DNA from: Rhodococcus sp. PAMC28707
GTDB lineage: Bacteria; Actinomycetota; Actinomycetes; Mycobacteriales; Mycobacteriaceae
Length of the DNA stretch: 64,000 nt
Assembly (NCBI RefSeq): GCF_004795915.1
Contig: NZ_CP039253.1
Span: 434,001 to 498,000 of the forward strand
Direction of reading: 5' to 3'
A model generated the notes under the pieces. It saw only the letters and a program-made list of their open reading frames with translations. It searched no databases and had not been told where the DNA came from. The position numbers were made by a program, and so were the translations under genes. Below are positions 19,359 to 27,802 of the stretch, one piece after another (positions within the stretch are counted from its first letter, which is position 1; every line of letters starts with the position of its first letter).

Positions 19359-20258
19359 GTGACCACTTTCATGGAGACCCCAGTGACATTTGGCGTAGCA
19401 CCGGAACGAGCACGCTCGTGGTTGCTGGTACCCGCTACCCAGCCCGAAGCATTCGCGAGCGCAGCCGCATCCGAGGTGGACGCGGTGATTCTCGACATCG
19501 AAGACGCGGTGGCACCGCATGCAAAGCCTGCAGCACGCGACGCCGTCGTCGCGTGGCTCGAAGCGGGCAACTCTGCCTGGGTTCGAATAAACGACGCGAC
19601 CACACCGTTCTGGGCCGATGACCTCGAAGCGCTCTCCGGCCTCCGCGGCCTGGCAGGCATCATGCTCGCGAAAACCGAGAGCGGCGGCCAGGTCGATGCC
19701 ACGGCGGCACGAGTGACAGCTGGGACACGCATCCTCGCTCTGGTCGAATCCGCCGTCGGCCTCGAGGCGACACCGGAGATCGCTCGCGCGGACTCCACCT
19801 TCCGATTGGCCTTCGGCAGCGGCGACTTCCGTCGCGACACCGGGATGAGCGACGAACCACTCGCCATGGCGTACCCACGCTCACGGCTGGTGGTATCGAG
19901 TCGCGCTGCGCGACTTCCCGGACCCATCGACGGCCCGACGCTGACCGCCAACGACAGTATCCTGGCGCGCGATTCGGCCCTGACCGTCTCGATGGGCATG
20001 ACCGGCAAACTGTGTATGCACGCGGAACAGGCCCCCATCGTCAACCGCGTGCTCGCTCCAGCCCCAGGAGATGTCACCTGGGCCGACGAGGTCATCGACA
20101 CGCTGGGCATCGATGGCGCGCACGTGAAGGACGGCAGTGACCTGCCGCGCCTCGCCAAGGCTCTCAAAATTCGCGAAGCAGCAGGAATCTTCGGCATCAC
20201 GGCCGAGAACAACCCCGCTCACATCAGTTCGAGTCCAACAGGCTTGGGTCGCGAGTGA
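19359..20258 (+). CDS. CitE-like HpcH/HpaI aldolase/citrate lyase family protein
   Basis: A 299-residue TIM-barrel C-C lyase of the CitE-like group that acts on acyl-CoA or malyl-type substrates with Mg2+. Visible features are RSWLLVPATQPE at the start, the metal and substrate segment AVILDIEDAVAPHAK near residue 50, the Glu-containing ALVESAVGLEATPEIA near residue 130, and a late KLCMHAEQAPIVN. No lyase alpha or gamma subunit genes are nearby, so it is not a citrate lyase complex member. AAGGAG seven bases before the GTG supports the start. Its 3' end overlaps the opposing methyltransferase gene by 40 bases. Confidence 0.85.
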   Translation: MTTFMETPVTFGVAPERARSWLLVPATQPEAFASAAASEVDAVILDIEDAVAPHAKPAARDAVVAWLEAGNSAWVRINDATTPFWADDLEALSGLRGLAGIMLAKTESGGQVDATAARVTAGTRILALVESAVGLEATPEIARADSTFRLAFGSGDFRRDTGMSDEPLAMAYPRSRLVVSSRAARLPGPIDGPTLTANDSILARDSALTVSMGMTGKLCMHAEQAPIVNRVLAPAPGDVTWADEVIDTLGIDGAHVKDGSDLPRLAKALKIREAAGIFGITAENNPAHISSSPTGLGRE

Positions 20259-20938
20259 ACTCGATATCGCACATCGATACTCAGTCCGGGGATGCTCCGT
20301 GCAGCCCTGGCCGCTGTGCGGGCCGTGAATTCGATACCCAGTACCGCATCCAGGGTCACCCGATCAGCGAACTCCCAGCGAGTATCTACCCGGGTCAGAT
20401 CGAAACCCTGGGCTGCAAAGAACGATTCGACGGCCGCACAGTCGTATTTCGGTAGGTCCGCCCGCATCCAGTCACCGTAGGGCGATGCCCCGACGTCGAG
20501 GTCCACCACGACGAGCGTTCCACCCGGCCTGAGCACACGCATCGCTTCCGATATACCGCGGCCGCATCCTGGCCCGAAGAAATAGGCTGTCCGCGCGTGC
20601 ACGATATCCACCGAGGCGTCGTCCAGCGGTAATGCCTCGGCGCTACCCGACACGACCTCGACGTTCCCGAGCCCGACAACTCGGGTCCGCGCCGCGTCCA
20701 CGAGAGGGCCATGCGGCTCGACACCCACGACTCGGTGAGCACGCGAGGCGAACAGCGGCAGATGGAAGCCGGTGCCACATCCCACATCTACGATGGTCCG
20801 GCCGTCCCAGGGCGCGATCCTCTGCAGTTCCGCAGGTATACGCCCGTCGACATCCTGTGCACAGTTCTCCGACTCGTAGACCTCGGGCCAATGCCAGATG
20901 TTGGGACTCGGAATCGAACGAAACGGCGGCGACATCAT
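20219..20938 (-). CDS. SAM-dependent class I methyltransferase
   Basis: About 239 residues from the ATG at 20938. The Rossmann motif I is TIVDVGCGTGFHLPLF, the acidic residue of motif II is in VVGVEPHG, and a later motif reads ALPLDDASVDIVHAR, typical of the Methyltransf_11 group. No substrate-recognition domain is obvious. It follows cdsA within a 19-bp tandem duplication and lacks a clear ribosome binding site, suggesting coupling to cdsA translation. The 3' end overlaps the convergent CitE-like gene by 40 bases. The substrate is unknown. Confidence 0.82.
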   Translation of the reverse strand: MMSPPFRSIPSPNIWHWPEVYESENCAQDVDGRIPAELQRIAPWDGRTIVDVGCGTGFHLPLFASRAHRVVGVEPHGPLVDAARTRVVGLGNVEVVSGSAEALPLDDASVDIVHARTAYFFGPGCGRGISEAMRVLRPGGTLVVVDLDVGASPYGDWMRADLPKYDCAAVESFFAAQGFDLTRVDTRWEFADRVTLDAVLGIEFTARTAARAARSIPGLSIDVRYRVHSRPKPVGLELM

Positions 20939-20975
20939 CGGTATGTCAGAGAAGGGTCGGTATGTCAGAGAAGGA
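20939..20975. repeat. 19-bp tandem duplication at the cdsA stop
   Basis: CGGTATGTCAGAGAAGG occurs at 20939 and again at 20958, a 19-base period. The cdsA stop (TCA at 20965-20967 on the plus strand) lies in the right copy and a second TCA lies at the same place in the left copy. Removing one unit would bring the cdsA stop close to the methyltransferase start. Confidence 0.85.
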
Positions 20976-21924
20976 CTGTGAAGATCAACCACGCGACGAA
21001 CGCCGACGGCAGGAGCGAGTCGAGGCGATCCATGATGCCGCCGTGGCCCGGCAGCAAGGTCCCCATGTCCTTGATCCGAAGATCGCGCTTGACCTGAGAT
21101 TCGATGAGATCGCCCAGCGTGCCGGTCACAACGAGGACGACGCCGAGCAGAACACCGATCATCGAGTTTGCATCGAGAATGAGAGTGACAGTGAGCAGGC
21201 TGCCGATGACACAGAAAAGGAGCGACCCGGCGAGTCCTTCCCACGACTTCTTGGGACTGATCGCAGGCGCCATCGGGTGCTTACCGAACAGCACCCCGGC
21301 GACGTAACCGCCGACATCCGAGCACACGACAGCAATGAGAAACACCAGAACGCGGCCTGCCCCATCCTCCTGCAGAACCATCAGTACCGCGAAGGATGCC
21401 AGCAGGGGCAGCCAACATGCCACCAGGATGGTGACCGCAAGTTCGCGAAGGTAGTTCTTCGGTGCCGAACCGAGTCCCTGCTGCAACAACAGCCAGACCA
21501 TGCACACCAGAACAGTGCCTGCGGTAGCGCTCAGCACGCCCGTGGTTCCCCAGGGCCAGCCAAGCCAAATTATCGCTTGACCACCCACGATCAACGGAAT
21601 CCGCGGAACCAGCACTCCGGCTTCACGAAGGCGCCTGGCCACCTCGTAGGTAGCGATGGCGAGCGCGACCGCAACAACGCCGATCCAGACCAACGGCGCG
21701 AACACCATGATCAAAATCAGCGAGACACCCAAGCCGCCGCCCACCGCAATCGCCGCCGGCAGATTACGACCCGCTTTGCCCGTCGCTTTCGGCACCGAAT
21801 CCCCTATCGACTTCGGCTCGACGTGGATAGCGTCGACCGACTCTCCCGGCGTCGAAGGGTCGGGTACGGCAGAGCCCAGTGGCCGTTCCGATCCCACCAC
21901 GATGCCATCTCCTTGCTTCATCAT
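20965..21924 (-). CDS. cdsA: Phosphatidate cytidylyltransferase (CDP-diglyceride synthase)
   Basis: Integral membrane enzyme that makes CDP-diacylglycerol from phosphatidic acid and CTP for phospholipid and phosphatidylinositol synthesis. It has 319 residues. A polar N-terminal 50 residues precede about eight hydrophobic segments, and the family signature GDLIESQVKRDLRIKDMG followed by LPGHGGIMDRLDSL ends the protein. The chosen start is ATG; a GTG nine codons in has AAGGAG eight bases upstream and is a good alternative. It follows frr by 24 bases in the pyrH-frr-cdsA order common in bacteria. Confidence 0.95.
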   Translation of the reverse strand: MMKQGDGIVVGSERPLGSAVPDPSTPGESVDAIHVEPKSIGDSVPKATGKAGRNLPAAIAVGGGLGVSLILIMVFAPLVWIGVVAVALAIATYEVARRLREAGVLVPRIPLIVGGQAIIWLGWPWGTTGVLSATAGTVLVCMVWLLLQQGLGSAPKNYLRELAVTILVACWLPLLASFAVLMVLQEDGAGRVLVFLIAVVCSDVGGYVAGVLFGKHPMAPAISPKKSWEGLAGSLLFCVIGSLLTVTLILDANSMIGVLLGVVLVVTGTLGDLIESQVKRDLRIKDMGTLLPGHGGIMDRLDSLLPSAFVAWLIFTVLL

Positions 21925-21948
21925 CTACGTCCGATTCTTTCGGGAGAA

Positions 21949-22506
21949 TCAGACCTCCATCAAGTCCGCTTCTTTACGCTTGACCAATTCGTCGATCGAC
22001 ACGGTGTACTTCGAGGTGGTCTTGTCGAGCTCGTTCTCGGCCCGTAGGACCTCGTCTTCGCCCGCCTCGCCATCCTTCTGAATACGCTTGAGCTCTTCCA
22101 TCGTCTTTCGACGCACGTTGCGGATCGCCACCTTGGCGTCCTCGCCCTTGCCCTTGGCCTGCTTGACGAACTCGCGGCGGCGCTCCTCCGTCAGCTGCGG
22201 AATGCTGATACGAATGAGGTTGCCATCGTTCGTCGGGTTCACACCGAGATCGGAGTTGCGAATCGCAGTCTCGATCGGCCCGAGCTGTGCAGGCTCGTAC
22301 GGCTTGATCACCACCATCCGGGCCTCGGGGACACTGACACTTGCCAGCTGGGTGATAGGCGTCGGGGAACCGTAGTACTCGATCACAATGCGGTTGAACA
22401 TGCCCGGATTGGCCCTGCCGGTTCGGATGGACGACAGGTCGTCGCGAGCAACGGTGACCGCCTTCTCCATCCTCTCCTCGGCGTCGAAAAGCGCTTCGTC
22501 TATCAC
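21949..22506 (-). CDS. frr: Ribosome recycling factor
   Basis: Splits post-termination ribosomes together with EF-G. The GTG at 22506 gives 185 residues, exactly the usual size, and GGAGG eight bases upstream supports it. Family landmarks are [19 protein letters not shown] in the helical domain, the [16 protein letters not shown] core and [20 protein letters not shown]. It lies 61 bases downstream of pyrH and 24 bases upstream of cdsA. Confidence 0.97.
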   Translation of the reverse strand: MIDEALFDAEERMEKAVTVARDDLSSIRTGRANPGMFNRIVIEYYGSPTPITQLASVSVPEARMVVIKPYEPAQLGPIETAIRNSDLGVNPTNDGNLIRISIPQLTEERRREFVKQAKGKGEDAKVAIRNVRRKTMEELKRIQKDGEAGEDEVLRAENELDKTTSKYTVSIDELVKRKEADLMEV

Positions 22507-22567
22507 GGCTTGACCTCCATCGTCTTTGCTGATGATCCAGCATGTTCGAGTACGTGCTCGGAAACGA

Positions 22568-23296
22568 TCACGATGTGACCAGTGTCCCGATCTTCTCACC
22601 CGCGACAGCGCGGGCGATATTCCCCTGGATGAGCAGGTTGAACACCATGATCGGCATTTGATTGTCCATGCAGAGGCTGAAGGCGGTGGCGTCGGCGACC
22701 TGTAAGCCCTTCTCGATGACCTCACGATGCGTGATCGATTCGAACATCGTTGCGTCCGGGTCGAGCCTCGGGTCGGCCGAATAGACGCCGTCGACGGCCT
22801 TCGCCATCAGCAATACCTCGGCACCGATCTCGAGAGCACGCTGCGCAGCCGTCGTGTCGGTCGAAAAATACGGCATACCCATGCCCGCGCCGAAGATGAC
22901 GACTCGCCCCTTCTCCAGATGGCGACGCGCGCGAAGCGGCAGATAAGGCTCGGCGACCTGCCCCATCGTTATCGCGGTCTGCACACGGGTGGCCACACCC
23001 TGCTTTTCCAGAAAATCCTGCAAAGCAAGACAGTTCATCACAGTTCCGAGCATGCCCATGTAGTCGGAGCGGGAACGGTCCATCCCCCGCTGCTGCAGTT
23101 CGGCACCCCGAAAAAAGTTACCTCCGCCGATGACGACAGCAACCTGAACTCCGGTGGCTACGACCTCGGCAATCTGCTCGGCAACGTTGGTGACGACGTC
23201 AGGATCGAGACCTACTTGGCCTCCTCCGAACATCTCTCCACCCAGTTTGAGCATCACTCGCTTGAATCCGGGCCTGTCGGTGGCGGGATCGGTCAT
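22568..23296 (-). CDS. pyrH: UMP kinase
   Basis: Phosphorylates UMP to UDP in pyrimidine nucleotide synthesis; hexameric and allosterically controlled by GTP and UTP. From the ATG at 23296 it has 242 residues, with GAGGAG five bases upstream. Motifs seen are [35 protein letters not shown] and the uridylate-binding [19 protein letters not shown]. It is the first gene after the tsf terminator, so it probably has its own promoter in the gap at 23297-23430, then continues into frr and cdsA. Confidence 0.96.
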   Translation of the reverse strand: MTDPATDRPGFKRVMLKLGGEMFGGGQVGLDPDVVTNVAEQIAEVVATGVQVAVVIGGGNFFRGAELQQRGMDRSRSDYMGMLGTVMNCLALQDFLEKQGVATRVQTAITMGQVAEPYLPLRARRHLEKGRVVIFGAGMGMPYFSTDTTAAQRALEIGAEVLLMAKAVDGVYSADPRLDPDATMFESITHREVIEKGLQVADATAFSLCMDNQMPIMVFNLLIQGNIARAVAGEKIGTLVTS

Positions 23297-23435
23297 AACT
23301 CTCCTCGGTTCTCGCCGGTCGATTACGCACGGTAAGTCAAGGGCACTCCAAAGGCACCCAGTACCCATATCCTGCCTTATCGAAGCCGCCACGGACTAAA
23401 CACCCGGCTGACGCGACACATCATGGCGTGGCAGC

Positions 23436-23482
23436 AAACAAAAAGTTGCCGTCCGCTCGACCGGAGTCGAGCGAACGGCAAC
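23436..23482 (-). terminator. Rho-independent terminator of the rpsB-tsf operon
   Basis: On the minus strand GTTGCCGTTCGCTCGAC pairs with GTCGAGCGGACGGCAAC with one mismatch and a short loop, then TTTTTGTTT follows. It lies 28 bases after the tsf stop, ending rpsB-tsf before pyrH. Confidence 0.88.
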
Positions 23483-23509
23483 CTCAAAAAATTTGCTCGG
23501 TACCCGCGA

Positions 23510-24334
23510 TCAGCTTGCGCCGACCTCGAACCGTGCGAAACGCGTGATCTTGACACCGGCGTCGTCGAGGATCGCCTTCACGGACTTCTTGGAGTCCTGA
23601 ACCGAGGACTGCTCGGTGAGCACGACATCCTTGAAGAATCCGTTGACACGGCCTTCGATGATCTTCGGGAGTGCCTGTTCTGGCTTACCCTCTTCGCGAG
23701 CGGTTTCCTCGGCGATACGACGCTCGGAAGCGACGATGTCCTCAGGAACCTCGTCACGCGTGACGTACTTGGCCTTGAGCGCGGCAACCTGCATCGCAGC
23801 ACTGCGAGCAGCCTCAGCAGCAGCCTCGCCCTCACCTGTGTATTCCACGATTACGCCGACAGCCGGCGGCAGATCAGCGCTGCGCTTGTGCAGGTAGATC
23901 GCAACCGGGCCCTCGAACGACGCGACTCGTCGGAGTTCGAGCTTCTCGCCGATCTTGGCCGACAGCTCGCCCAGCGCCGCGTCCACGGTCTTTCCGTCGA
24001 GGTTCAGTGCCTTCAATGCCTCGACGTCGGCGGGCTTGCCTTCGGCGGCAACAGCAGCGACGGAGTTCGCGAACGTCTGGAACTCTTCGTTCTTGGCGAC
24101 GAAGTCGGTCTCGGAGTTGATCTCGAGTAGCACTCCGCCCTTGGCGACCACGAGACCTTCGGCGGTGGACCGCTCGGCACGCTTGCCGACGTCCTTGGCG
24201 CCCTTGATGCGTAGTTGCTCGACAGCCTTGTCGAAGTCTCCATCGGCCTCGGCTAGAGCGTTCTTGCAGTCCATCATTCCGGAGCCGGTGAGCTCACGGA
24301 GCCGCTTGACGTCAGCGGCGGTGTAGTTCGCCAT
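23510..24334 (-). CDS. tsf: Elongation factor Ts
   Basis: Nucleotide exchange factor for EF-Tu. It has 274 residues, with the N-terminal UBA-like domain [20 protein letters not shown] and the exchange core [14 protein letters not shown] near residue 75. It is the second gene of rpsB-tsf, 108 bases after rpsB; that gap holds a perfect hairpin. A strong terminator follows. Actinobacterial EF-Ts proteins are of this length. Confidence 0.97.
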   Translation of the reverse strand: MANYTAADVKRLRELTGSGMMDCKNALAEADGDFDKAVEQLRIKGAKDVGKRAERSTAEGLVVAKGGVLLEINSETDFVAKNEEFQTFANSVAAVAAEGKPADVEALKALNLDGKTVDAALGELSAKIGEKLELRRVASFEGPVAIYLHKRSADLPPAVGVIVEYTGEGEAAAEAARSAAMQVAALKAKYVTRDEVPEDIVASERRIAEETAREEGKPEQALPKIIEGRVNGFFKDVVLTEQSSVQDSKKSVKAILDDAGVKITRFARFEVGAS

Positions 24335-24399
24335 GTTGAGCGAGCCTCCTCGAATGCTGTGGGTGGGCAGAGCATAAAAGTTCTCGAATACTGCAGAAA

Positions 24400-24436
24400 G
24401 GGTCCTGATAGGCGTGGGTCACGCCTATCAGGACCC
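24400..24436 (-). terminator. Perfect 17-bp hairpin between rpsB and tsf (partial terminator or processing site)
   Basis: GGGTCCTGATAGGCGTG pairs perfectly with CACGCCTATCAGGACCC across a three-base loop, starting six bases after the rpsB stop. On the minus strand it is followed by CTTTCTGCAG, a poor T tract, so it is more likely a leaky terminator, RNA processing signal or 3' stabiliser than a full stop. It would let rpsB and tsf be expressed at different levels. Confidence 0.75.
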
Positions 24437-24442
24437 AATCGA

Positions 24443-25342
24443 TCAAGCCTCTGTTGCTGGTGCTTCAGCGGCAGGCGCATCAGCAGCGGGTGCTTCAGCG
24501 GCAGGTGCCTCAGCATCGGCAACGGGTGCCTCTGCTGCAGCTTCCTGCGTCTCAGCCGCTGCGGGAGATGCCTGTGCAAGCTGCTCGAGCTCCCACTCGG
24601 CGAGTGGCTCGCCTGCGCCGACCTCGGGCTTCGCGTCGGTAGCAGTGTTGAGACCCGCGCGAGCCTGTACGCCCTCGGCCACTGCAGATGCAACGACCTT
24701 GGTCAGCAGTGCTGCGGAGCGGATTGCATCATCGTTGCCCGGGATCGGGTAGTCGACGACGTCAGGGTCACAGTTGGTGTCCAGGATCGCGATGACCGGG
24801 ATCTTCAGCTTGCGAGCCTCGCCGACGGCGATGTGCTCTTTGTTGGTGTCGACGATCCAGATGGCCGAGGGAACCTTGGCCATGTCACGGATTCCGCCGA
24901 GGGTGCGGTCCAGCTTGGTCATCTCACGCGTAAGCATGAGGATTTCCTTCTTGGTACGTCCCTCGAACCCACCGGTCTGCTCCATTGCCTCGAGCTCCTT
25001 GAGGCGGATGAGACGCTTGTGGACCGTCTGGAAGTTGGTGAGCATGCCACCGAGCCAGCGCTGATTCACGTAGGGCATTCCCACGCGAGTTGCCTCAGCG
25101 GCGATGGACTCCTGAGCCTGCTTCTTGGTGCCGACGAACAGAACCGTGCCACCGTGGGCGACGGTCTCCTTGACGAACTCGTAGGCCTGATCGATGAAGG
25201 TCAGAGTCTGCTGCAAGTCAATGATGTAGATGCCGTTGCGGTCGGTGAAGATGAAGCGCTTCATCTTCGGGTTCCAACGACGGGTCTGATGTCCGAAGTG
25301 CGTGCCGCTGTCGAGCAGCTGCCTCATAGTTACTACAGCCAT
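24443..25342 (-). CDS. rpsB: 30S ribosomal protein S2 (uS2)
   Basis: The ATG at 25342 starts [19 protein letters not shown], the classic uS2 N-terminus. It has 299 residues, longer than E. coli S2 (about 240) because of a C-terminal low-complexity tail rich in Ala, Pro, Glu and Asp built from repeats of [14 protein letters not shown]. Core landmarks are [26 protein letters not shown] and the C-terminal [14 protein letters not shown]. The leader carries a structured element (25412-25453). It is the first gene of rpsB-tsf and divergent from the M23 gene. Confidence 0.97.
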   Translation of the reverse strand: MAVVTMRQLLDSGTHFGHQTRRWNPKMKRFIFTDRNGIYIIDLQQTLTFIDQAYEFVKETVAHGGTVLFVGTKKQAQESIAAEATRVGMPYVNQRWLGGMLTNFQTVHKRLIRLKELEAMEQTGGFEGRTKKEILMLTREMTKLDRTLGGIRDMAKVPSAIWIVDTNKEHIAVGEARKLKIPVIAILDTNCDPDVVDYPIPGNDDAIRSAALLTKVVASAVAEGVQARAGLNTATDAKPEVGAGEPLAEWELEQLAQASPAAAETQEAAAEAPVADAEAPAAEAPAADAPAAEAPATEA

Positions 25343-25675
25343 GGCTGAATAACTCGCTTTCATTTGCCGGTTGACGCAGAGTGTCGTTCGACCCCTGCCC
25401 TGGCGACCGCTGGTTGCCGAACCCACTCGAAAAAAGTGGGACCGCCGACAACCGGATATGTGACTTCCATTATCGAAATGGCTGCCTCAAGACGCGGACG
25501 CGCGAAGTCGACCCGTGCGGACACAGGTCGCTCCGACAGCATACGGCCTGAAAGCCGCAGCTCATAACCAGGGCGCAGGTCAAGGGGCGACGAGATATGT
25601 GGACAAACTTTTCATCTGTCCACAGGCCGTACAACCGCACCCTGAAGAATTACCTGAACCGACATTCTGAACGCC
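25343..25675. promoter_or_regulatory. Divergent control region, rpsB leader and M23-gene promoter
   Basis: These 333 bases without a gene separate rpsB (minus) from a secreted M23 protein (plus). On the minus strand TATGCT (in GTATGCTG near 25540) is a possible -10 for rpsB, with TTATGA 18 bases upstream as a weak -35. Closer to rpsB lies a compound stem-loop (listed separately). No further element was recognised on the plus side. Confidence 0.5.
25412..25453 (-). ncRNA. Structured element in the rpsB leader (candidate S2 autoregulatory leader)
   Basis: In the rpsB mRNA sense an outer stem GGTTGTCG pairs with CGGCAACC apart from one mismatch, enclosing an inner hairpin CCCACT/AGTGGG with a seven-base U-rich loop. 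It ends about 70 bases before the rpsB start. Structured rpsB leaders that bind S2 for feedback control are known in other bacteria; that this is one is inference from position and folding. Confidence 0.42.
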
Positions 25676-26188
25676 ATGAAAGTCCTGGCAGCAGCCCTCG
25701 TCATCACGCTGATCGCGGCCGCCGCCGGCCTGGCCGACGTCTCTGCGTCCGGGGCTTCGCCTCCGAGCGCGTCGGAGGCATTTCACTGGCCGTTGTCACC
25801 ACGACCGCCAGTGGTCAACGTTTTCGACCCTCCCGAGCATGACTGGCTCCCCGGCCATCGCGGCGCCGACCTGGCAGGGAACTCCAATCAGGCAGTACGC
25901 GCAGCAGGGCCTGGCACAGTCGTGTTCGCGGGCCGAGTAGCAGGAAAACCCGTGGTCTCGATCGACCACCCAGGTGGACTTCGCACCACTTACGAACCGG
26001 TGACCGCCTCGGTCCACGCCGGAATGCGGGTCAGAGCCTCAGAGATTATCGGCACGCTGGAACCGGGCCATCCAAGCTGCACGGAAGTGTGTCTGCACTG
26101 GGGTGTGCGACGAGGCCGGGAGTACCTCGACCCGTTGACGCTGGTCAACTTCACACCGATTCGGCTAAAGCCTCTTCACGCGAAATAG
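25676..26188 (+). CDS. Secreted M23-family (LytM) peptidase-like protein
   Basis: A 170-residue exported protein. A signal peptide with hydrophobic core VLAAALVITLIAAAAGLA is followed by a single LytM domain. It keeps the first zinc-motif pair in HRGADLAG (about residues 61-68) and the last HxH-like motif as LHWGV (about 141), where the first His of HxH is replaced by Cys-Leu. The middle His is not obvious, so the protein may be a non-catalytic activator of amidases rather than an endopeptidase. A homologue (Rv2891) holds the same place next to rpsB in mycobacteria. Confidence 0.82.
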   Translation: MKVLAAALVITLIAAAAGLADVSASGASPPSASEAFHWPLSPRPPVVNVFDPPEHDWLPGHRGADLAGNSNQAVRAAGPGTVVFAGRVAGKPVVSIDHPGGLRTTYEPVTASVHAGMRVRASEIIGTLEPGHPSCTEVCLHWGVRRGREYLDPLTLVNFTPIRLKPLHAK

Positions 26189-26270
26189 CTCGACCAAGGT
26201 TCGACCACAACTGAATTCGAATGGGCCCACGAATCGAGGGATAAATATGCGTGAGCCAGGCGCATCCGGC

Positions 26271-27662
26271 TCAGCGCCAACTCGGCCCCGAATGCCGTCC
26301 GGAGGCTGCCGGAAAGTCATCGGCCACCATCGCCGCAAGCTCTACGAACGCCGAGCGTGTCTGCGGGCGAAGAAGGTCCAGATCGACCACGGCACCCTCG
26401 GCCAAATGCTCGTCGAACGGTACGACGAGCACTGCGCGGCACCGTTCCAAGAAATGCTGAGTCAGCAAGTTCATATCGACTGCGGACGAACCGGGCCGAA
26501 CCGAACTGATCACGACGACTGTGCGCTCGACCAGGTGCCCATAGCCGTGCAGCTGAAGCCAATCGAGCGTGGCCGCTGCGCTACGCGCGCCATCGACGGC
26601 GGGTGAGGAGACGAGCACGAGTGCGTTTGCCAGTTGCAGCACGCCGTTCATCGCCGAGTGCATGATGCCCGTGCCGCAGTCGGTCAAGATCAAGTTGTAG
26701 TAGACCTGGAGCATATCGATGACGGAACGGTAGTCCTCTTCGCCGAACATCTCCGACGCCGCGGGATCACGTTCTCCAGCAAGAACTTCCAATCGACTCG
26801 GCGCCTGCGAGGTATGCGCACGAATGTCGGAATAGCGTCGAACGTTGGGAGCATCCGCCAGCAGATCGCGCACTGTCGACGAGGTCTGACGCGGAACCCG
26901 TTCACCCAGGGTTCCGAAATCGGGATTCGCATCTACCGCGATTACGCAGTCACCGCGCAACGACGCGAAAGTCGAACCGAGGCCCAGGGTCGTCGTGGTC
27001 TTGCCGACGCCACCTTTGAGCGAGAGAAACGCGATGCGGTAGTCACCCAGGACCGGTTGCCTTATGCGCTCCACCTGGTTGCGGTAGCGCTCCTCCGCAG
27101 TCGATTCACCAGGATTGATCACCCCACCGGTAAGTCGATGTACTCCCTTGCGCCAGCCCGACGAGGAAGTGCGCCGCGGACGCTTGAGAAGGGTGTCGGG
27201 AGCAAGATCCTGGCTGGTCGGCTGGTACTGCGCTCCGAACGGCAGATCCGGTCCCGGTGTCGCACCGGATGCCGGCTCGCCGGGCGGATGACCGTTGGGG
27301 GTTCGACTACTGGGGGTTCGACCGCTGACGGGCTGAACCTGCTGGGAACGGGCGGGAGAAGGACCCGACCACGGTGGGGTCCAGTCATCGACGCGATCGT
27401 TGCGAGCAGGGTCGGGAACTGCTTGCGAGGGTGGGGCGTAGCGCGATGGCGCCTGGCGATCGGCCGACCGACTCGATTGCCACGGGGGTACTTGCCGGTC
27501 GCCGGTCGCGGGTTCGCCGCTACGCGAGCCCGAGTCGGCGGACGATGCCTGTGTCCACACCGGCTCGATCGGCGACGAGTTCGATCGGAAAGGATGACCA
27601 GAACTCGCCTGGGCACGGATCGACCACGCGGCGCTAGCGCCTTGTGGTTGTTCGCGGTCCAC
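26271..27662 (-). CDS. MinD/ParA-like ATPase with long proline-rich N-terminus
   Basis: About 463 residues from the GTG at 27662 (VDREQPQG), which lies just after a GGGGGGA; in-frame extension upstream to 27740 is possible. Residues 1-200 are disordered, rich in Pro, Ser, Arg and Gln. The ATPase domain has the deviant Walker A LKGGVGKTTTT (about residue 215), a switch-like AVDANPDFGTLGER and ILTDCGTGIMHSAMNG. The layout is like the EspI and MinD-like ATPases of mycobacterial type VII loci, but no ESX genes lie nearby. It sits between an M23 gene and xerC. A role in polar or division-site positioning is possible but unproven. Confidence 0.78.
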   Translation of the reverse strand: MDREQPQGASAAWSIRAQASSGHPFRSNSSPIEPVWTQASSADSGSRSGEPATGDRQVPPWQSSRSADRQAPSRYAPPSQAVPDPARNDRVDDWTPPWSGPSPARSQQVQPVSGRTPSSRTPNGHPPGEPASGATPGPDLPFGAQYQPTSQDLAPDTLLKRPRRTSSSGWRKGVHRLTGGVINPGESTAEERYRNQVERIRQPVLGDYRIAFLSLKGGVGKTTTTLGLGSTFASLRGDCVIAVDANPDFGTLGERVPRQTSSTVRDLLADAPNVRRYSDIRAHTSQAPSRLEVLAGERDPAASEMFGEEDYRSVIDMLQVYYNLILTDCGTGIMHSAMNGVLQLANALVLVSSPAVDGARSAAATLDWLQLHGYGHLVERTVVVISSVRPGSSAVDMNLLTQHFLERCRAVLVVPFDEHLAEGAVVDLDLLRPQTRSAFVELAAMVADDFPAASGRHSGPSWR

Positions 27663-27802
27663 GGTCCCCCCGTATCCGGATTTCGACTTCAGCTTTGGAC
27701 TCCACTGCAGTTTTCGAACTGAGCAGCAGTTACGCAACACAATACTTTGCGTGCGGTTTGTTTCGCCACGACGCTACCAAACTCACCCGTGACAGGCGTG
27801 GT

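Noticed and set aside
26189..26270. Terminator between the convergent M23 and MinD-like genes (TGGGCCCA palindrome)
   Set aside because: The palindrome has no loop and no T run on either strand.
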